Below, piece by piece: positions 1 to 11,885 of a stretch of DNA of 64,000 nucleotides. Location of the stretch: assembly GCA_002104905.1 (NCBI GenBank), contig MCFE01000099.1, positions 108,545 to 172,544 on the forward strand, written 5' to 3'. The notes under the pieces were generated by a model, which did not search any database, was not told the DNA's origin, and saw only the letters and a program-made list of their open reading frames with translations. Origin of the DNA: Basidiobolus meristosporus CBS 931.73 (Eukaryota > Basidiobolomycota > Basidiobolomycetes > Basidiobolales > Basidiobolaceae). The translations under genes were made by a program, and so were the position numbers. The stretch's first letter is position 1, and each line of letters starts with the position of its first letter.

Positions 1-520
1 ATTGTACAAATGAAGAATATGAAGCAGACTTTTGGCCAGAGGATACACTCAAACAATAGGACCTGACCATACTGAGACCTTTGCACAGGCAGCCAAGGCT
101 AACTTCATCAGACTAATATTGGCTATTGCAGTCAAATATAAGTTTTTTGTACATCAAGTGGATGAAAAAGCTGCATTTTTCAATGGAGAGCTTGATGTGA
201 ATAGGTGTATCAACAAGCCTGATGGGTTTGGGGCATGAGATAACCCCCATTTGGTATGCAAGCTTAAAAGCTCTCTATATAGACTTGAATAATCACTAAC
301 AGCCTGAAATAGCAAGATAGATTCTTATTGGAATTTGTTGAGTTTCAAAAGGAATAATACTGACTATAGTACATGCTATAAGCCAGATTATGTAAGTCTG
401 GTTCTATTAGGTCTATATGGAGATGGTCTTATTAGAATAACCAATAATCTAAAAACAAAGGAAGAGATTAAATCCAACCTATCTGAAAGACTTGTTCTGC
501 TGGATAGTGCCATATAGTAC
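1..520 (+). pseudogene. Ty1/copia reverse transcriptase fragment
   Basis: The stretch matches, with many substitutions and several stops, the reverse transcriptase part of the better preserved copia copy at about 24,465-24,945. The readable peptide DHTETFAQAAKANFIRLILA corresponds to the family motif YTETFAPVAKFNSIRLILA, and a later frame reads KPDYVSLVLLGLYGDGL where a working element has the catalytic LYVDDL. One catalytic aspartate of the YVDD box is therefore lost. The left part of the element lies outside the window. It is a dead relic. Confidence 0.8.
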
Positions 521-599
521 CAGCCTGTTTATAGTGCAAGATTGATCTGGCACTCTAATTTCTACCATCACGCCAGTGGCAGGACACAGTTACTGGTAT

Positions 600-1560
600 T
601 TTTACTCAGTCTTTCATAAGTTGCTCCAAACAGCGCTTCTCTTGCTTTATTTACACTTTACAATGCTCCATACAGATTTCTCCCAGTGGAAGTCTTCCTG
701 TATGATTAAACTTTGAGTTAATAAGTATCTTGTCTATTTTACCTATTCTGATACTCTCTTCTGTATATGATTTTCCTCTGTATTTACCTTCTAATATGCT
801 GAATCTCTTTAGATGTCCAAATATATGCTCTACACTCACTCTGAAATGATTAAATATCTTATTGTAGAAGTTTTTGCTTCCTGCTTAGCACACCATTGCT
901 TGGCTTCCCATGAGCTGTAATACATCCTCATCTCTAACAATCCTCTCCTATATAAGCTAAGTTGACCATACATTTCTCCCCTCTACTGAATTTGGGATGA
1001 TTCTCTACCCAGAGTGCTTGGTCATGCCTACCTCCAGTAAATGGCCTACTAAACCAGATGACATTATCCTCAATGTTGATTAGTGCTTGAAACTTCAAAC
1101 AGTGTGCCTAGTATTTGCCAGAATAAAAGTTCCTCTGCTCTCTAGAAGGTCTGTTAACTCTGATTGGGAAGGTATCCAAATACTCTTGATATGGAACCTG
1201 TTGCTGAACACTCTGGGATATGGAAGCCAATTGGAGCTTCCAAACCTAGTAATTAAGCTTGCTCTAAGTCATCCATACCTTCTGCAAGGTGGTTCTCTAT
1301 TGCTTTCAGCTGGGAATGAAAGCTTTTAGGACTTCTATTGCCGTGAATGATGGGATGACCCTTGTAAGGTAGTAGTTCTTGTAGTAGCATACATGCTTAA
1401 CAAGGGATCTACTTGAGTAGACTGGGGTAGGCGGTCCACAGTACTGTGGAGAGGTCTTGTCTAATGTGTCAAAAGGAAATCCAGTGGTAGTGATGGGATT
1501 GATGAGAAAAGACCAGTCAGATGAGTAAGTCATATCAAATTGGTGTATGTTTCAATAGAG
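600..1560 (-). pseudogene. Possible IS5/Harbinger-type DDE transposase remnant
   Basis: On the minus strand, 651-839 reads EHIFGHLKRFSILEGKY, which resembles the C-terminal motif of DDE_Tnp_4 (HARBI1-like) transposases, where a glutamate sits in a helix of the form VExxFGxLKxRF. A second open stretch, at 1306-1533, ends in YLTRVIPSFTAIEVLKAF and could be an upstream part of the same protein. Stops and frame changes separate them. The assignment rests on one motif and general spacing, so it is tentative. Confidence 0.4.
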
Positions 1561-2918
1561 GTGTTATGAATTGATTTGGGACAATCAGCTTAATTTATCT
1601 GACTTTCCATGCATTACAATTAAGTTTCCGTTAATTGCCATCTATCCCATCATTATGTCACAAAAATCATCCTCAAACAATGACCTGGTCAATCTATTGA
1701 TGATTTCCTTCCAAGTCTATAGTCAAGTAGGAAATCTGCAATCAATGTGATCTGATCCATGTCAATGCAATCCAAGATGCATCATGCACAATATATGGAA
1801 GATTCAATAATTGCCTTAGTTTTCACATGTATTTCACATATGACCAGGTTGATGCCTGTATACAACTCTGTAAGTATCCAAACTGGTCACTATGGTGCCT
1901 ATACCAAGTCTTAACACATCTTTAGTGCAACCCAGACAAAACCCATCCCCCAGCTTACAATCATGGTCTGAAGCAGAAAATCATTGTCTGATCAGTTTGA
2001 GTTCTTGCCAAGTGATTTTTGTTTAGCCCAAGTGCCTATGATGAGCCTTCATACAGATATATGGGCACAACTCATTAATCTGGCAGAACTGGATACCTCA
2101 GAGAGTCCACAGAGATAGAAGAATCTGAGTAGAAAGCTGTGGCATGAGCTCTACATTAGGATGCCAGCCAATGTATGTAAAAAGATATATAACAAGACAA
2201 GCATTGGAATTAAGATTGAGCTTAAAATGAGGGGATTTGATGAGGAAGCCATGTGCGCACAATTCTGCAAGCAATTTGCACAGTATGGGGCAGATGCACC
2301 TGTTTGTGCCTCAACTGTGGGAACCAAAGAGATTTTGAATTAGTTCTTGCCTCAAACAACTAATGTACTATGTAATATAATAGTAGAGCTAGGGGCTTCC
2401 AGGAGTAATACACACAGTGCTCATCAAGGCAGTAGTTTCCAGGTATTAAGCAGAGGGTAAGTGAGTACCTTGAGGAATCAGGAGGTTACCATTGAGAGGA
2501 AGAATACAGACTGCAAGCAACTGTATCTAAATTGTGTCAGCATTCCATGCTGGATTTTTTACCATTTGCTGCAACATTGGCACACCAGCACATGTCAGTC
2601 CAATGTATTCTAACCCCCCTCACAAGAGTGCCCTGCATCAAGTCAACATACATCAGATCAGCATGTGCTCTTCAGAGCAAAATTATTGGAACTCACCAAA
2701 CTGCACATTTAGACACAAGTTCATTGGAGAGGGCCAAGTTGTGTCAATATGTAGCATCACAGCAAACTCAGCCAAGGGCTATACCAATGCATCAAGTTGT
2801 GCCTACATGTGCTAGTACACCTTAACTTCAGCAAGTTACTTCTGGTGAACTGACTGACTGTGACCCACATGAAGTGACTCCACTACTGGAGCCTTTGGCA
2901 AGTAAAACAACAATCAGT
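1561..2918. other. AT-rich decayed repeat sequence, no gene seen
   Basis: Stops are frequent in all frames and CpG is almost absent. The open stretches at 2161-2343 and 2532-2825 (two overlapping frames) have no motif I recognise and are probably relics of mobile DNA. The composition continues that of the flanking transposon relics. Confidence 0.5.
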
Positions 2919-3370
2919 GTGTAGCACTTCAGGCTGGTTCTGTTATATTGTCTGGAGCAATACAGCATGGCCAAGCTCCAGCATGCCACTCATCAACTAG
3001 GAGGCAAAATACTGACTACAAGTACACAAGTATCCAAGAAGACAGTCAACAAGGAAGTAGTTCAGGTGTGCAAATTGAATCACTACTAAATGCTTCAGTA
3101 ATAATCCCTGTAAGAAAAAAATTTAGGATAAGGTGGTGCAATGACATTGAAATGTTAAAATTTGTCATGATCCAAATAATGCATATTTGTTGCAATCCAA
3201 ATCAAGCCATTGCATACCTGTGATCACTAAATTTCTGTTATGCTTAATATCAAGGTGTTATACATTTGAGATAGAGCCCCTATAATAAGCACTCTGCATA
3301 TGTATACATCATCTGTTGCACCAGTGCAGCTATTTGATCTGATTTGCACCAACATAATTGGTTGCATTGT
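2919..3370 (+). repeat. Repeat family R1, old copy (5' part)
   Basis: This stretch aligns along its whole length with 8288-8755. Nearly every CpG of the other copy is TpG or CpA here; for example CAGCGCGGCC at 8350-8361 corresponds to CAGCATGGCC here. The encoded peptide STRRQNTDYKYTS is shared by both copies. I infer that it is the older, methylation-decayed copy of one element. The element class is unknown. Confidence 0.7.
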
Positions 3371-3439
3371 GGTAGGGTAAACATACCTCCCACAGACAAG
3401 TTTATTCATATAGCTTTTATGAAGCACTTGTTCATATCA

Positions 3440-4140
3440 TATCTTATCAATATTATCCCATTCTTCTTTTGCCCTTATTATCAGTATTATCCCCATATGA
3501 TGTTTACCATAATTAGTTATCAGCATTAGTTATCCCAGATGTTATTCAGCTTTGTGATCAGTATATTTATGCACAGTAGGCAGGTACCCACGTCAATACC
3601 CATGAGATATGACTTAAGTCTGTGTTAACATCCCTTCCATTTCAATACCATGTATGGTATCTCTATGTTTCACAGGTTTCAGGCTATTGATTCCTGTTTG
3701 TTGATGTGCTGTACCTTTTAGAACCTTCCAGGACCTTCTTGGAGTATTTTTAGCTCAAATTGATGTCATCAAGGATTCCACTGATGTCTGGAACTCTCCA
3801 GAACCTTGTCATTAGTAATCACTTGGCAATCAGGAAAAGTATTTTAGAGAAGTCAATTCCTGATCAATAAATTGTCCCTACTATCAGTAACACTTCTCCC
3901 TTATTGATTGGCAGTTGATCACTGCACCTGCCTTCAACATTTACATCTCAGACTTGCCATTCACAATGTTATCAGGGTAGTGCACAAGGCACACAGAGGC
4001 CTTTGGAGACACTTGGAGTGCCTAGGAAGCCAGAGAAGCAGGTGCTTTTACCATAGTGACATATTGACAAAGACACTAGCAGTCAAGGCCCAAAGGGTAA
4101 AGCATGCATCAGATACCTCACACACCATGTGCTGTGTACC
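3440..4140 (+). repeat. Diverged LTR related to the gypsy LTRs at 10.7 and 13.4 kb
   Basis: Several blocks are shared in order with the two long LTRs further right: the ACCATGTATGGTATC palindrome-like block near 3650, CACAGGTTTCAG near 3674, GATGTCATCAAG near 3760 and TAGTAATCACTTGGC near 3812. Overall similarity is clearly lower than between those two LTRs, so this is either an older copy or a sister family. It appears to interrupt the R1 repeat, whose 3' part resumes near 4150. Ends are approximate. Confidence 0.5.
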
Positions 4141-4149
4141 TTACAAGTT

Positions 4150-4335
4150 GGGGTAATCATTCATGCCAACTCCATTGTGTCAGATTGTGCCATAGTGTGC
4201 CAGATTGTCCTGCATAGTGCAAAATTTTCTAAGAGTAATTTTGCCTTCTGGTAGCAACAATACCATGCCAAGTTGTTGTTTGCAACTGCAGATTGCATCA
4301 TGCACTCTGGCACAGTACAATGGAACAAGTCCAAA
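4150..4335 (+). repeat. Repeat family R1, old copy (3' part)
   Basis: The sequence aligns with 9080-9268. The younger copy reads TTGCGCCGCGCGCCCTGG where this copy reads TTGCATCATGCACTCTGG, so most CpG sites have become TpG or CpA. Both end at the shared GATGGAACAAGTC / AATGGAACAAGTC block. Confidence 0.65.
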
Positions 4336-4445
4336 GAGTCCAAGATGTCCAACCAAGGAGAACTCAGTTACTACTTAGGAGTAAAATTTGCCATAAACAG
4401 AAGTGTGCTCAAGTTAGATTGTGTCTCAGGGCCTAATACTCCCCA
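4336..4445 (+). pseudogene. Short copia reverse transcriptase fragment
   Basis: The peptide MSNQGELSYYLGVKFAINRS corresponds to the copia family sequence MSNLGELSYYLGITFSIDRS, which lies just after the YVDD box. Only about 35 codons remain, and the fragment abuts an oppositely oriented copia fragment. Confidence 0.7.
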
Positions 4446-4469
4446 GTTAATGCAGATCTCCATAATTTG

Positions 4470-5480
4470 ACTGATGGCTATTTGGGGCCTCTTTTACAGT
4501 CTGCGGTTTATATACATGGACCAAATAGGCATAGGCAAAGTTTGTACCCTCATTGATATGGTAATTTGGGCTAAGTCTTGTCCAGTTGGACCTCATTATA
4601 TGTGCTACTGGAATAGTCAGTTCTGTATATTCCTGGGCACTGGTTCAGGCAGAACCATGGTTGTAGGGTCCTCAGGACTGAAAATGCTTTCATTTATTGC
4701 TCTGATTCCATTGTGACTAATGGTGGATTTGATATCAGATTTTGCCCTCATCTGATTTCATTTTTGTGCAAACTTTGAGTTTGCATCAGGCAATACATCT
4801 CTGGACTTGATCAGCTTCTTTGGTTTAATGTTGATGAGTCTGTTTGCCTTACCCTCATTGCAGTAGCCCAAAATATGCATTTTTCACTTTTGGCTCAAAC
4901 TTTGACTGATTTCCTGCCAGTTTCTTGGCATATGCTGTGCACGCAGGTATTCTTAGATGTTCTACACTTGGTATGTATCTAAACCATGCTTCAGATGGAG
5001 TAGATTCACAAAGAATTCTGTTATAACTCCAACTATTGATGTTTACAGCTATAGCATATTGTCTTGTTTTTTTCACCACTTTCTCTCCCCACTATAGCTT
5101 TAAACTCCCTGAACTTGGACAGAGCTTCTTCCTTTCTCTACATCAAGTTACCCCATATGTATCTTGTAGAATCACTAATAAAAGTGAATAAATACTTCAT
5201 CCTACCTTAGGATGAATTTGGCATAGGTTCACACAGATCTGAGCAAATTAGATCTAGTTTTTCAATAGTTTTGATTAACCCAGAGCTCTTGAGCAGTTGT
5301 CTGGCTGGTTTCTTATATATGCAGGCCTCACAGTGCTCCAATCTAGCTGGGGGATCAATTTTTACTTCAGGAACTAGCTGTTCTTACATCATTTTGTGCA
5401 AATACGTCAAGATCCCATTTAGGGACTGTCATAATAACTGTAGCTTGAAATTAGTGACCCTCCTGAAAATCTTATAACAA
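4470..5480 (-). pseudogene. Ty1/copia integrase-region fragment
   Basis: Read on the minus strand, this matches the stretch at 19,610-20,720 of the larger minus-strand copia element: the linker after integrase, the SYNRILCESTPSEAWF block, the lost catalytic region and part of the pre-integrase domain with CEACIY-like residues. There are many stops and small deletions, and the integrase core with its DDE residues is largely missing. It is a dead relic. Confidence 0.75.
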
Positions 5481-5599
5481 GATCATGACGGTGTTTTGCA
5501 AATTTTACAGCCAAATAAAGGGATAGAATTTGATAATTTTTGACTGGTGCTGTGACAATATTTGCATGGTATTGTTGCGGTCTTTTAGTGCTCTATTAC

Positions 5600-6340
5600 T
5601 ATTTTAAATGGATCCAGTTGGCCAGTACTTCCAATTGGCTTATATGGCAAGAAACTTGACAGTATTTTGATGGCCTCACTGCAAGACTCTGATGGCTTTT
5701 TCTTGGCAGTATGATGGCCTGCTGCTGGTTGTGTATAATGCTACTGTACCAATTTACCAAATGGTATTTCCTTTTTCTACCTCCCCTTGTGCACTTCATA
5801 TATTCCACTGTAGAATCATCTTTCTTTATTTGCTTACCAACTACTACCTTGGGTATTCCACATATAGTTTGAATCAAAAAAAACTATGGCCTCCTGCATA
5901 CTAACCACTACAATTGCTGACACCTGCCACAATTGACATACTTCTATCACCTCAACTTTAGGGCTTTTTAGTGTGATACTTGCAAAGTTGCCATATATGT
6001 TGTACTGCTGGTAGCATATACATCTTGTGAACATATGCTTCATTGTTGCCACTTCTGCCATGAATACCTCCTGAATATTGGCAAAGAGCTTCTTGGTATT
6101 TAGCCAATATATTCCTTCTACCTGCTGGATTCTAGTCCCCCTTTTAGGTGCCCTCTGGCTTTTATTTGTGTGAATTCCATATTGAATGGTGTAGAAGTTG
6201 GCTTATGACCACAAGAAATCCGGCATATCTTGGTGGAGTCTTCCTGATAAAAATTAGTTGCTTGTTGCACCCAACCCAACTTTGCATTACTTAACTGATT
6301 ACCCATGCATTGGGGCTGCTTAGCTTCTTAATTCCATAGG
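5600..6340 (-). pseudogene. Tnp2 (CACTA-type) transposase relic A, C-terminal part
   Basis: The minus-strand frames 5834-6061 and 6118-6306 match, base for base in long runs, the plus-strand relic B at 17,380-17,733 and 26,575-27,010. Examples are KHMFTRCICYQQYNIYG against KHMLARCICYQQYKIYG. The order of segments matches B once B's copia insertion is removed. I assign the segment to the Tnp2 family because it follows the recognisable Tnp2 core of both relics, not from its own motifs. Confidence 0.55.
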
Positions 6341-7539
6341 CATAGGTGTCTGTGGTAATGGAAAGTATTCCATTACTACAATATCTCTAAAACAATATTG
6401 CACTCATTTCTTTATTTTGCTTTTTTGCTATTGTAACACACAAGTGAAAGATCAAGAATTTCCAACTTTGAAGAATAAATGCTCCAGACCCTGGCAAGCA
6501 ATCCACCCAAGAATATTATATCATACAGAACACATAGTATCCAACACATGTTTCAAATTACAGCTCACTTGAAGCAGTACTTAAGGAGTTATGACCAAAA
6601 GAGTCCAATTATTATATATACTATGCCTTATTGCTAGGATTACTATGGTGACTTTGATTGCGTGTAACTTTTGAACCAGCCAATAAAATCACGTGAAACT
6701 TCCACAGGTTCTGCGCCTATGTCCGATCTGCCCACTGCAAAATTTTAGCTCTTTATCACGTGTATTGCTTGCGCAATTGCCCAAAAACTTTGATCCTTCA
6801 AAATTTTCATAGATATGACTTCCCCAGCTGAAAAATAAAGGGAGAGCCTCTCTTTCCAGAATCTCCACACTACAATTACAAGCTTAAAGGTTATAAGACT
6901 TCCCCTGCACCACTTGCACTGTTGAGTATTCTGACTTTGATCAGTACTACATCAGTAAAGAGACTGCAAATCTCACAAGAATCCAATCTAAGTTCTACAA
7001 GAAACTACCACTTTTCTGTTGGAAAAGTCCCCTCTAAGAAACCCCTTTACTCTAAAGACACCCCTTTAGTCTAAAGACCCCTTTAAGAAGCCCCTTTACT
7101 CTAAAGAAGCCCCTTTCGGCACCCCTTTAGTGTAAAGTCCACTTTAGAGACCACTACAAGAAGCCCCTTTATTCTAAAGACACCCCTTTAGGTCTAAAGA
7201 CCCCTTTAGAGACTTCTACAACACACCCCTTTAGGTTAAAGGGCAGTTCAGAATTTCCATATTAGTAAATATTTTCTCAGAAAGGAAAGCAACTTCCAAA
7301 TAAGGAAAAGTTACTATAAAAGTAAATAAGCCCATTAGTCAACAGAAGGCCAGAACACTGCTGTAGAAGTGATAAACACTGCCTACAGTATATTTTGAGC
7401 CTAAGATTGAGGAAATTAGTGAAAGTTATATCTTCTATTGGTATATCAAACTCCCAATAAACTATTTCAGTATTAGCATACTAGAAGTTGTTGTATATTG
7501 TTGATTAGCCTCTACATTGTAGAACAAGCCCCAAACTAA
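6341..7539. other. Non-coding spacer between two parts of Tnp2 relic A
   Basis: No reading frame of interest is seen. It contains the CCCCTTTA minisatellite described separately and otherwise AT-rich sequence. Because the two parts of the transposase relic flank it, it is probably either an insertion or an expanded linker of that relic. Confidence 0.4.
7022..7248. repeat. CCCCTTTA-type minisatellite with internal dyads
   Basis: About ten degenerate units of the form (A)CCCCTTTA-n-TCTAAAGA are arrayed here. Each unit holds CTTTA followed by TAAAG, an inverted pair, so single strands could fold into a row of small hairpins. Unit lengths vary from about 16 to 30 bases because of spacer differences. 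Confidence 0.7.
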
Positions 7540-8262
7540 TCATAATACAACACAACATGTCTCCATGTTAATATTGTCCTCAGTATATTCCAACTCTTTC
7601 TGGCTGTCCTCCTTGTGCCAACTCATCACATCCTTGGCAGACTTGAAGGTAATATTCTTGAGGAGATTGGGATATGGTAGTACCTGCAACTTAACTTGTC
7701 TTCCTATCTCCCCCCACATCCACTCCATAGAAAACTCCCAAAAGGTGAGGCAAGGCCCAATATTCCCCACACACCGTGCAAGATGGAGTAGAGAATGGAT
7801 ACAGTAGTGGCAGAGATCTACATGCTCAACTTTATGTTTGTAGTATAGCTGCTCAAATCCCATCACAAACTCCTCACACAACAGCTGTAGATGTGTCAAG
7901 TTGGCATTGGTGATCCGCTTCTGGATAAATATTCCTACAATGTCCACATATGACTCCCAATTCTTCCAATGTACTCTTGGTAGGAATGGCTTCAGAACAC
8001 CACTTGAATAAATACATATCCAGTTCATCCAGTCTTTGCATTTGTATTGTTGCATAGGCATATGAATATTAATTGGAGCCTGTGAGAAGTATTTAGGGTA
8101 GCAGATACTCTGTAATATCTTTCCAATTTTTTCAAATTTCTCTGGTATCTCAAAGGACTCATTTAGCTTGAAATGCTCCATGTACAACTTGGTCATCAGT
8201 ATATGGATAATGTTGAAAAGCAAATGCATTGCTCCCAGTGGAAAGCTTTTGCTCTAACAGAT
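7540..8262 (-). pseudogene. Tnp2 (CACTA-type) transposase relic A, central part
   Basis: A 229-codon minus-strand frame starts MHLLFNIIHILMTKLY and later reads HLARCVGNIGPCLTFWEFSM. These correspond to the MHLxxENxxxxL and GPxWxFWxFPMER blocks of Tnp2/DUF4218 transposases common in fungal and plant CACTA elements. The expected glutamate-arginine after FSM is replaced by EW. The upstream catalytic part is missing on this strand; relic B at 16.3-17.4 kb retains more of it. The frame is open but both ends are cut, so it is a fragment. Confidence 0.7.
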
Positions 8263-8285
8263 ACCCCCTATAAATAATAGTAAAT

Positions 8286-9268
8286 AAATGCGTCAGCGCG
8301 TGGCACTACAGGCCGGTTCAGTTGGTTCAGTTGGTTCAGTCGGAGCGATTCAGCGCGGCCAAGCTGCAGCATTGCACTCATCAACTAGGAGGCAAAATAC
8401 TGACTACAAATACACAAGTAGCCAAGATGATAGTCAGCCAGGAAGTAGTATAGGTGTGCAAAGTGAGTCACTACCAAATGCTTCAGTAGTAATCCCTGTG
8501 AGAAAAAAACCCAGGAGAAGATGATGCGATTGCTTTGAATCGCTCACATTTGTAATGATCCCAACAACCCTTTTTTTTGCGATCCGAATTGAGCCATTGC
8601 AAATCAGTGATCATCAAATTTTTGATATAAGTAATATCAAGGTCGTCTCATATTTGAGACAGAACCCCTATAAATAAACACCCTGCATATATATACGTCA
8701 TCTGTAATACCAGTGCAGCTATTGGATCTGTTTCGCACCTACACAATTGCTTGCGTGCTAGCTATGACACCTTGCCCAATCACTAGGATCAGGGATTTAC
8801 TTGCTCAATGGGCAAAATGGGATATTTGATGGCAAATCAGGTAGCTTTTTCAGTAGTCAATGAGCCAATTGGGGGCTGCCAGCTTCAGGATACTTTTGGA
8901 CCAATTAACCACTGAGATACCGTCCAATTGGAGTGAGGGTAACCAAAATGGTAAGTATCAGTGTAGTTTATAGTGTGATACACATTTATTTCCATTTACA
9001 TTAAAGAAACATATCCAAATACCGGGTTTTACCTGCCATTATAGCGGTATCCAATCGCGCACGTGATGCAAGCATTACAAGTTGGCGCGATCATCCGCGC
9101 CAACCTCATCGTGTCAGATTGTGGCATAGTGTGCAAGATTGTCCCGCATGGTGCGAAATCGTCCAAGAACAATCCTGCCTTCTGGTAGCTATAATATCGC
9201 ACCCAATCGTTCTTTGCAACCGCGGATTGCGCCGCGCGCCCTGGCACGGTACGATGGAACAAGTCTAC
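8286..9268 (+). repeat. Repeat family R1, young CpG-rich copy
   Basis: This copy holds most of the CpG dinucleotides found in the first 29 kb. It starts with a 78-codon frame whose N-terminal region encodes GSVGSVGSVG from three GGTTCAGTT units (8314-8340) and which ends KKPRRR. Downstream is a TATAAATAAA motif near 8671 and a TCCGCGCC-rich 3' part. An older decayed copy is split over 2919-3370 and 4150-4335. The class of element is not recognisable: it may be the end of a larger retroelement or a non-autonomous repeat. Confidence 0.6.
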
Positions 9269-9965
9269 TGCTTTCTCTACCTGGGATATTGATTACTCTA
9301 TACCTTTTGACTGCTCATCCTGTTTCTGGGCTATATCCTGATTTCTCTGTGCCATTGCACCTATCCAATCATCTACTGCACCTAATTGCCTCATTAATGC
9401 TTTGGTGTGAGCCCACAAAATACTTGCTAATATATGTAGTGGTGATGTTATGACTACCACTTGCACCTCTTTAACTGAATATACTGCTTTTGCTACATTC
9501 TCATCTGCCTCAGCAATATGTATAGCTTGCAGCTCTACAGAGATTTCCATTACCTACTTGACTGAGAGCCTGAGGAGTTGGCATTATTCCCTTCTGTGGG
9601 CACACTGTCCGCAGGGCCTTTTTTGGTTGTTGCCTCACTTGTAGCACTGAATGTAAAGCAAGCTGTTGTCTAACTGTTCTTTGGCTGCTGTCAGTGGTGG
9701 GGTTTGGGTAACCAGACAACTTTTCTTAACTTTTTGGTGGCATACATTTGAAAGTGAGTCAAACCAAATGGGAAATAGTGCTGAATATATATGTGTATGT
9801 GGTGCCACAACTTTATTTATAATGCTTACTATGTTAGGTCATCATTGAATCTTACACTCATATAGGTTCAATGTCTAAGATACAAGACTGTCTTAAATTC
9901 ATATGAGTATTGACAAAAAAGTAGTATAATAGTGTTGCATTGTTGAGTGTCAAGCTGTTTGCCCC
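9269..9965. other. AT-rich relic sequence, no certain gene
   Basis: Overlapping open stretches occur on both strands (9139-9453 plus, 9293-9550 minus, 9510-9719 minus), none with a recognisable motif. The minus-strand 9293-9550 frame is glutamine/alanine-rich and helix-like and could be a gag remnant, but nothing confirms that. Confidence 0.35.
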
Positions 9966-10412
9966 ATGGACAAGATTACTCTGATTCAATGCTGTAAGAG
10001 AAGAGAAAAAAGACCAAATGGCTATTCTAGCAAGCCTCTCAGCAATGAAGCACACAGAGAGTATAGAAGGTATCACAAGGATTGCAACCAGTGTTTTGCC
10101 ACACAAGTCATATTTGACCATTCACCAGTCACTACTCTACCAATAAATTCTTGCCTGCCACTTGATACTTCTATAACAGCATCTGGCTGTACTTGTTACC
10201 TTGCGCAAACTGAGTCAGGAGAGTTTGTGGAACCTTTAGACTCAACCCAGCCTTCTGAATATGATATGCAGAGTGATAGCTCTGAAGAAGCAGCCTCACT
10301 GATGCATTGTGAGTCTATCTTCCCTAACAACAGTACCCTGCATGAGCTTGGCAAAATCCTATCATGCAATGAGCCAACACCCATAGAAAAAAATGCTAAG
10401 GATACATTATAA
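9966..10412 (+). CDS. Unrecognised 148-codon frame, probably mobile-element derived
   Basis: The frame opens with ATG, is rich in Ser, Thr, Cys and acidic residues in its second half (DSSEEAASL), and ends just upstream of a gypsy LTR. It has no domain I recognise. Composition and the TE surroundings suggest that it belonged to a retroelement, for example a gag or spacer product. It may not be expressed. Confidence 0.35.
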   Translation: MDKITLIQCCKRREKRPNGYSSKPLSNEAHREYRRYHKDCNQCFATQVIFDHSPVTTLPINSCLPLDTSITASGCTCYLAQTESGEFVEPLDSTQPSEYDMQSDSSEEAASLMHCESIFPNNSTLHELGKILSCNEPTPIEKNAKDTL

Positions 10413-10682
10413 GATCAGATGAGCCCAGTAATACATCTACTGGTGGATGATGTGATGTTGTGGCTAGAGAAGGGGCGCATTTCCACTAATATCAGTAATG
10501 GGGGCTATGCGGATTTTCTACTACTGCTTGCCAAAATCATCCTGCAATGCAACTTACCATGTATATAGTTTAAATGAAGAACTATCATGCAGCTGGCAAC
10601 ATATGACCCAGTTACCATCCTGATACCAGCATGTGTTAAAAGTTTCACGGCATTCAAATTAGAAAATGACACCATTGTATAG

Positions 10683-11743
10683 TGTAGTGGGGTCATAGTG
10701 ACACCCAAAGACAAATGTGTACATTCCCATATTTCCTACTTCCATATTTATCTACTAATTTTATTTTAGTTTTATCCCATTTGTCTTTCCTAATCAGTAC
10801 TTTCCCATAAGCTGGTTGATTATCACACCTGCTTACCTTATTGCATAAGTTATCCCCTACTTTATGTAATATTACTAGCAATAAGTGTTTCTATATTAGG
10901 CAAGGACCCGTGCCACTACCCACAAAACATGATCAACCTGTGTCACCATTCCTACCATTTCCATACCAAATATGGTATCCCTAAGTTACACAGGTTTCAG
11001 AGTACTGATTACTGATTGATTGGATGTGCTGCGCCTCTTAGTACCTGCCAGCACCTACTTAGAACATTCTTAGGTCAATCTGATGTCATTAAGATTTCTA
11101 TCAATATCTGGAACCTTCTGGAATACAATGTTTAGTAATCACTTAGCCAGTAAGAAAAGTATATAAGGGAGGCTATCCCATAACAATAAATCATCATCCC
11201 TTTCATCAAAATACCAACTTGTTGATTAGTGTGATCACTGCTACCTGAACTTTGAACTGTATACCACAGGGCACTCCCAGGAAACCACGCTGACAGCCAA
11301 CTGACCTTGGAGGCACTACTTGTGAGGAATACTCAGAGTAGGTATCTTTTATGATATTTGATTCTTTCCCAAGTTTGTTCTTCTACAGGCAAAGATACTT
11401 TTCTGTCTTTGTAACTATTCGCCACAGCTGCATTCTTATCAAGTCCCTGCTGGTGGAGTTTACAGTTGTTTTGACTTTGGAAGCTTTAGTACATTGTCAT
11501 CTCAAAGGATGCTGAACCCAGCATATACTTTTGTTAGGATGCCAACTAAGTTGGGGATTGTAGCTCAATAATTTTCCCTTGACAAGCTTGTGGCTTTATT
11601 CCCCATCACATTAGATTAGAGACAGAACCCAAGTATTCCTAGCAAGCTTTTGCCAGAGGTTATTGCACCCAGCAAACACCCTACGCACAACACACCTGAG
11701 AAATGTTGGACATATCTCTCCCTTGGACTTATACACCACCACA
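10683..11743 (+). repeat. Ty3/gypsy long terminal repeat, 5' LTR
   Basis: The repeat begins TGTAGTGGGG and ends CACCACCACA, so it has the usual TG...CA ends. It aligns from end to end with 13,428-14,539. It is followed four bases later by a primer-binding-site-like TGGCACCTAAC and then by a gag frame, which identifies it as the 5' LTR of the element to its right. A TATATAAGGG motif near 11,160 is the likely LTR promoter, followed by AATAAAT near 11,185. Confidence 0.8.
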
Positions 11744-11747
11744 TATT

Positions 11748-11765
11748 TGGCACCTAACATGGGGG
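11748..11765 (+). promoter_or_regulatory. Retroelement primer binding site
   Basis: TGGCACCTAACATGGGG follows the LTR directly. It reads as TGGCGCCTAACGTGGGG after two CpG-to-CpA/TpG changes. TGGCGCC is the tRNA-complementary core seen at the primer binding sites of many gypsy and retroviral elements. The exact tRNA cannot be fixed from this. Confidence 0.6.
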
Positions 11766-11885
11766 GGGCTCATACAAGCTCCCTAGGACCCAACAAGATT
11801 TACCTGCACATTTGAGCCATTATCCACTTATTGAAAAGTGACTACCAATATTATCAAGATTACAACACCAATCTACCTATCCAAA

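Noticed and set aside
7022-7248. CRISPR-like array
   Set aside because: Units are degenerate, vary in length and have no constant-size unique spacers, and the organism is eukaryotic.
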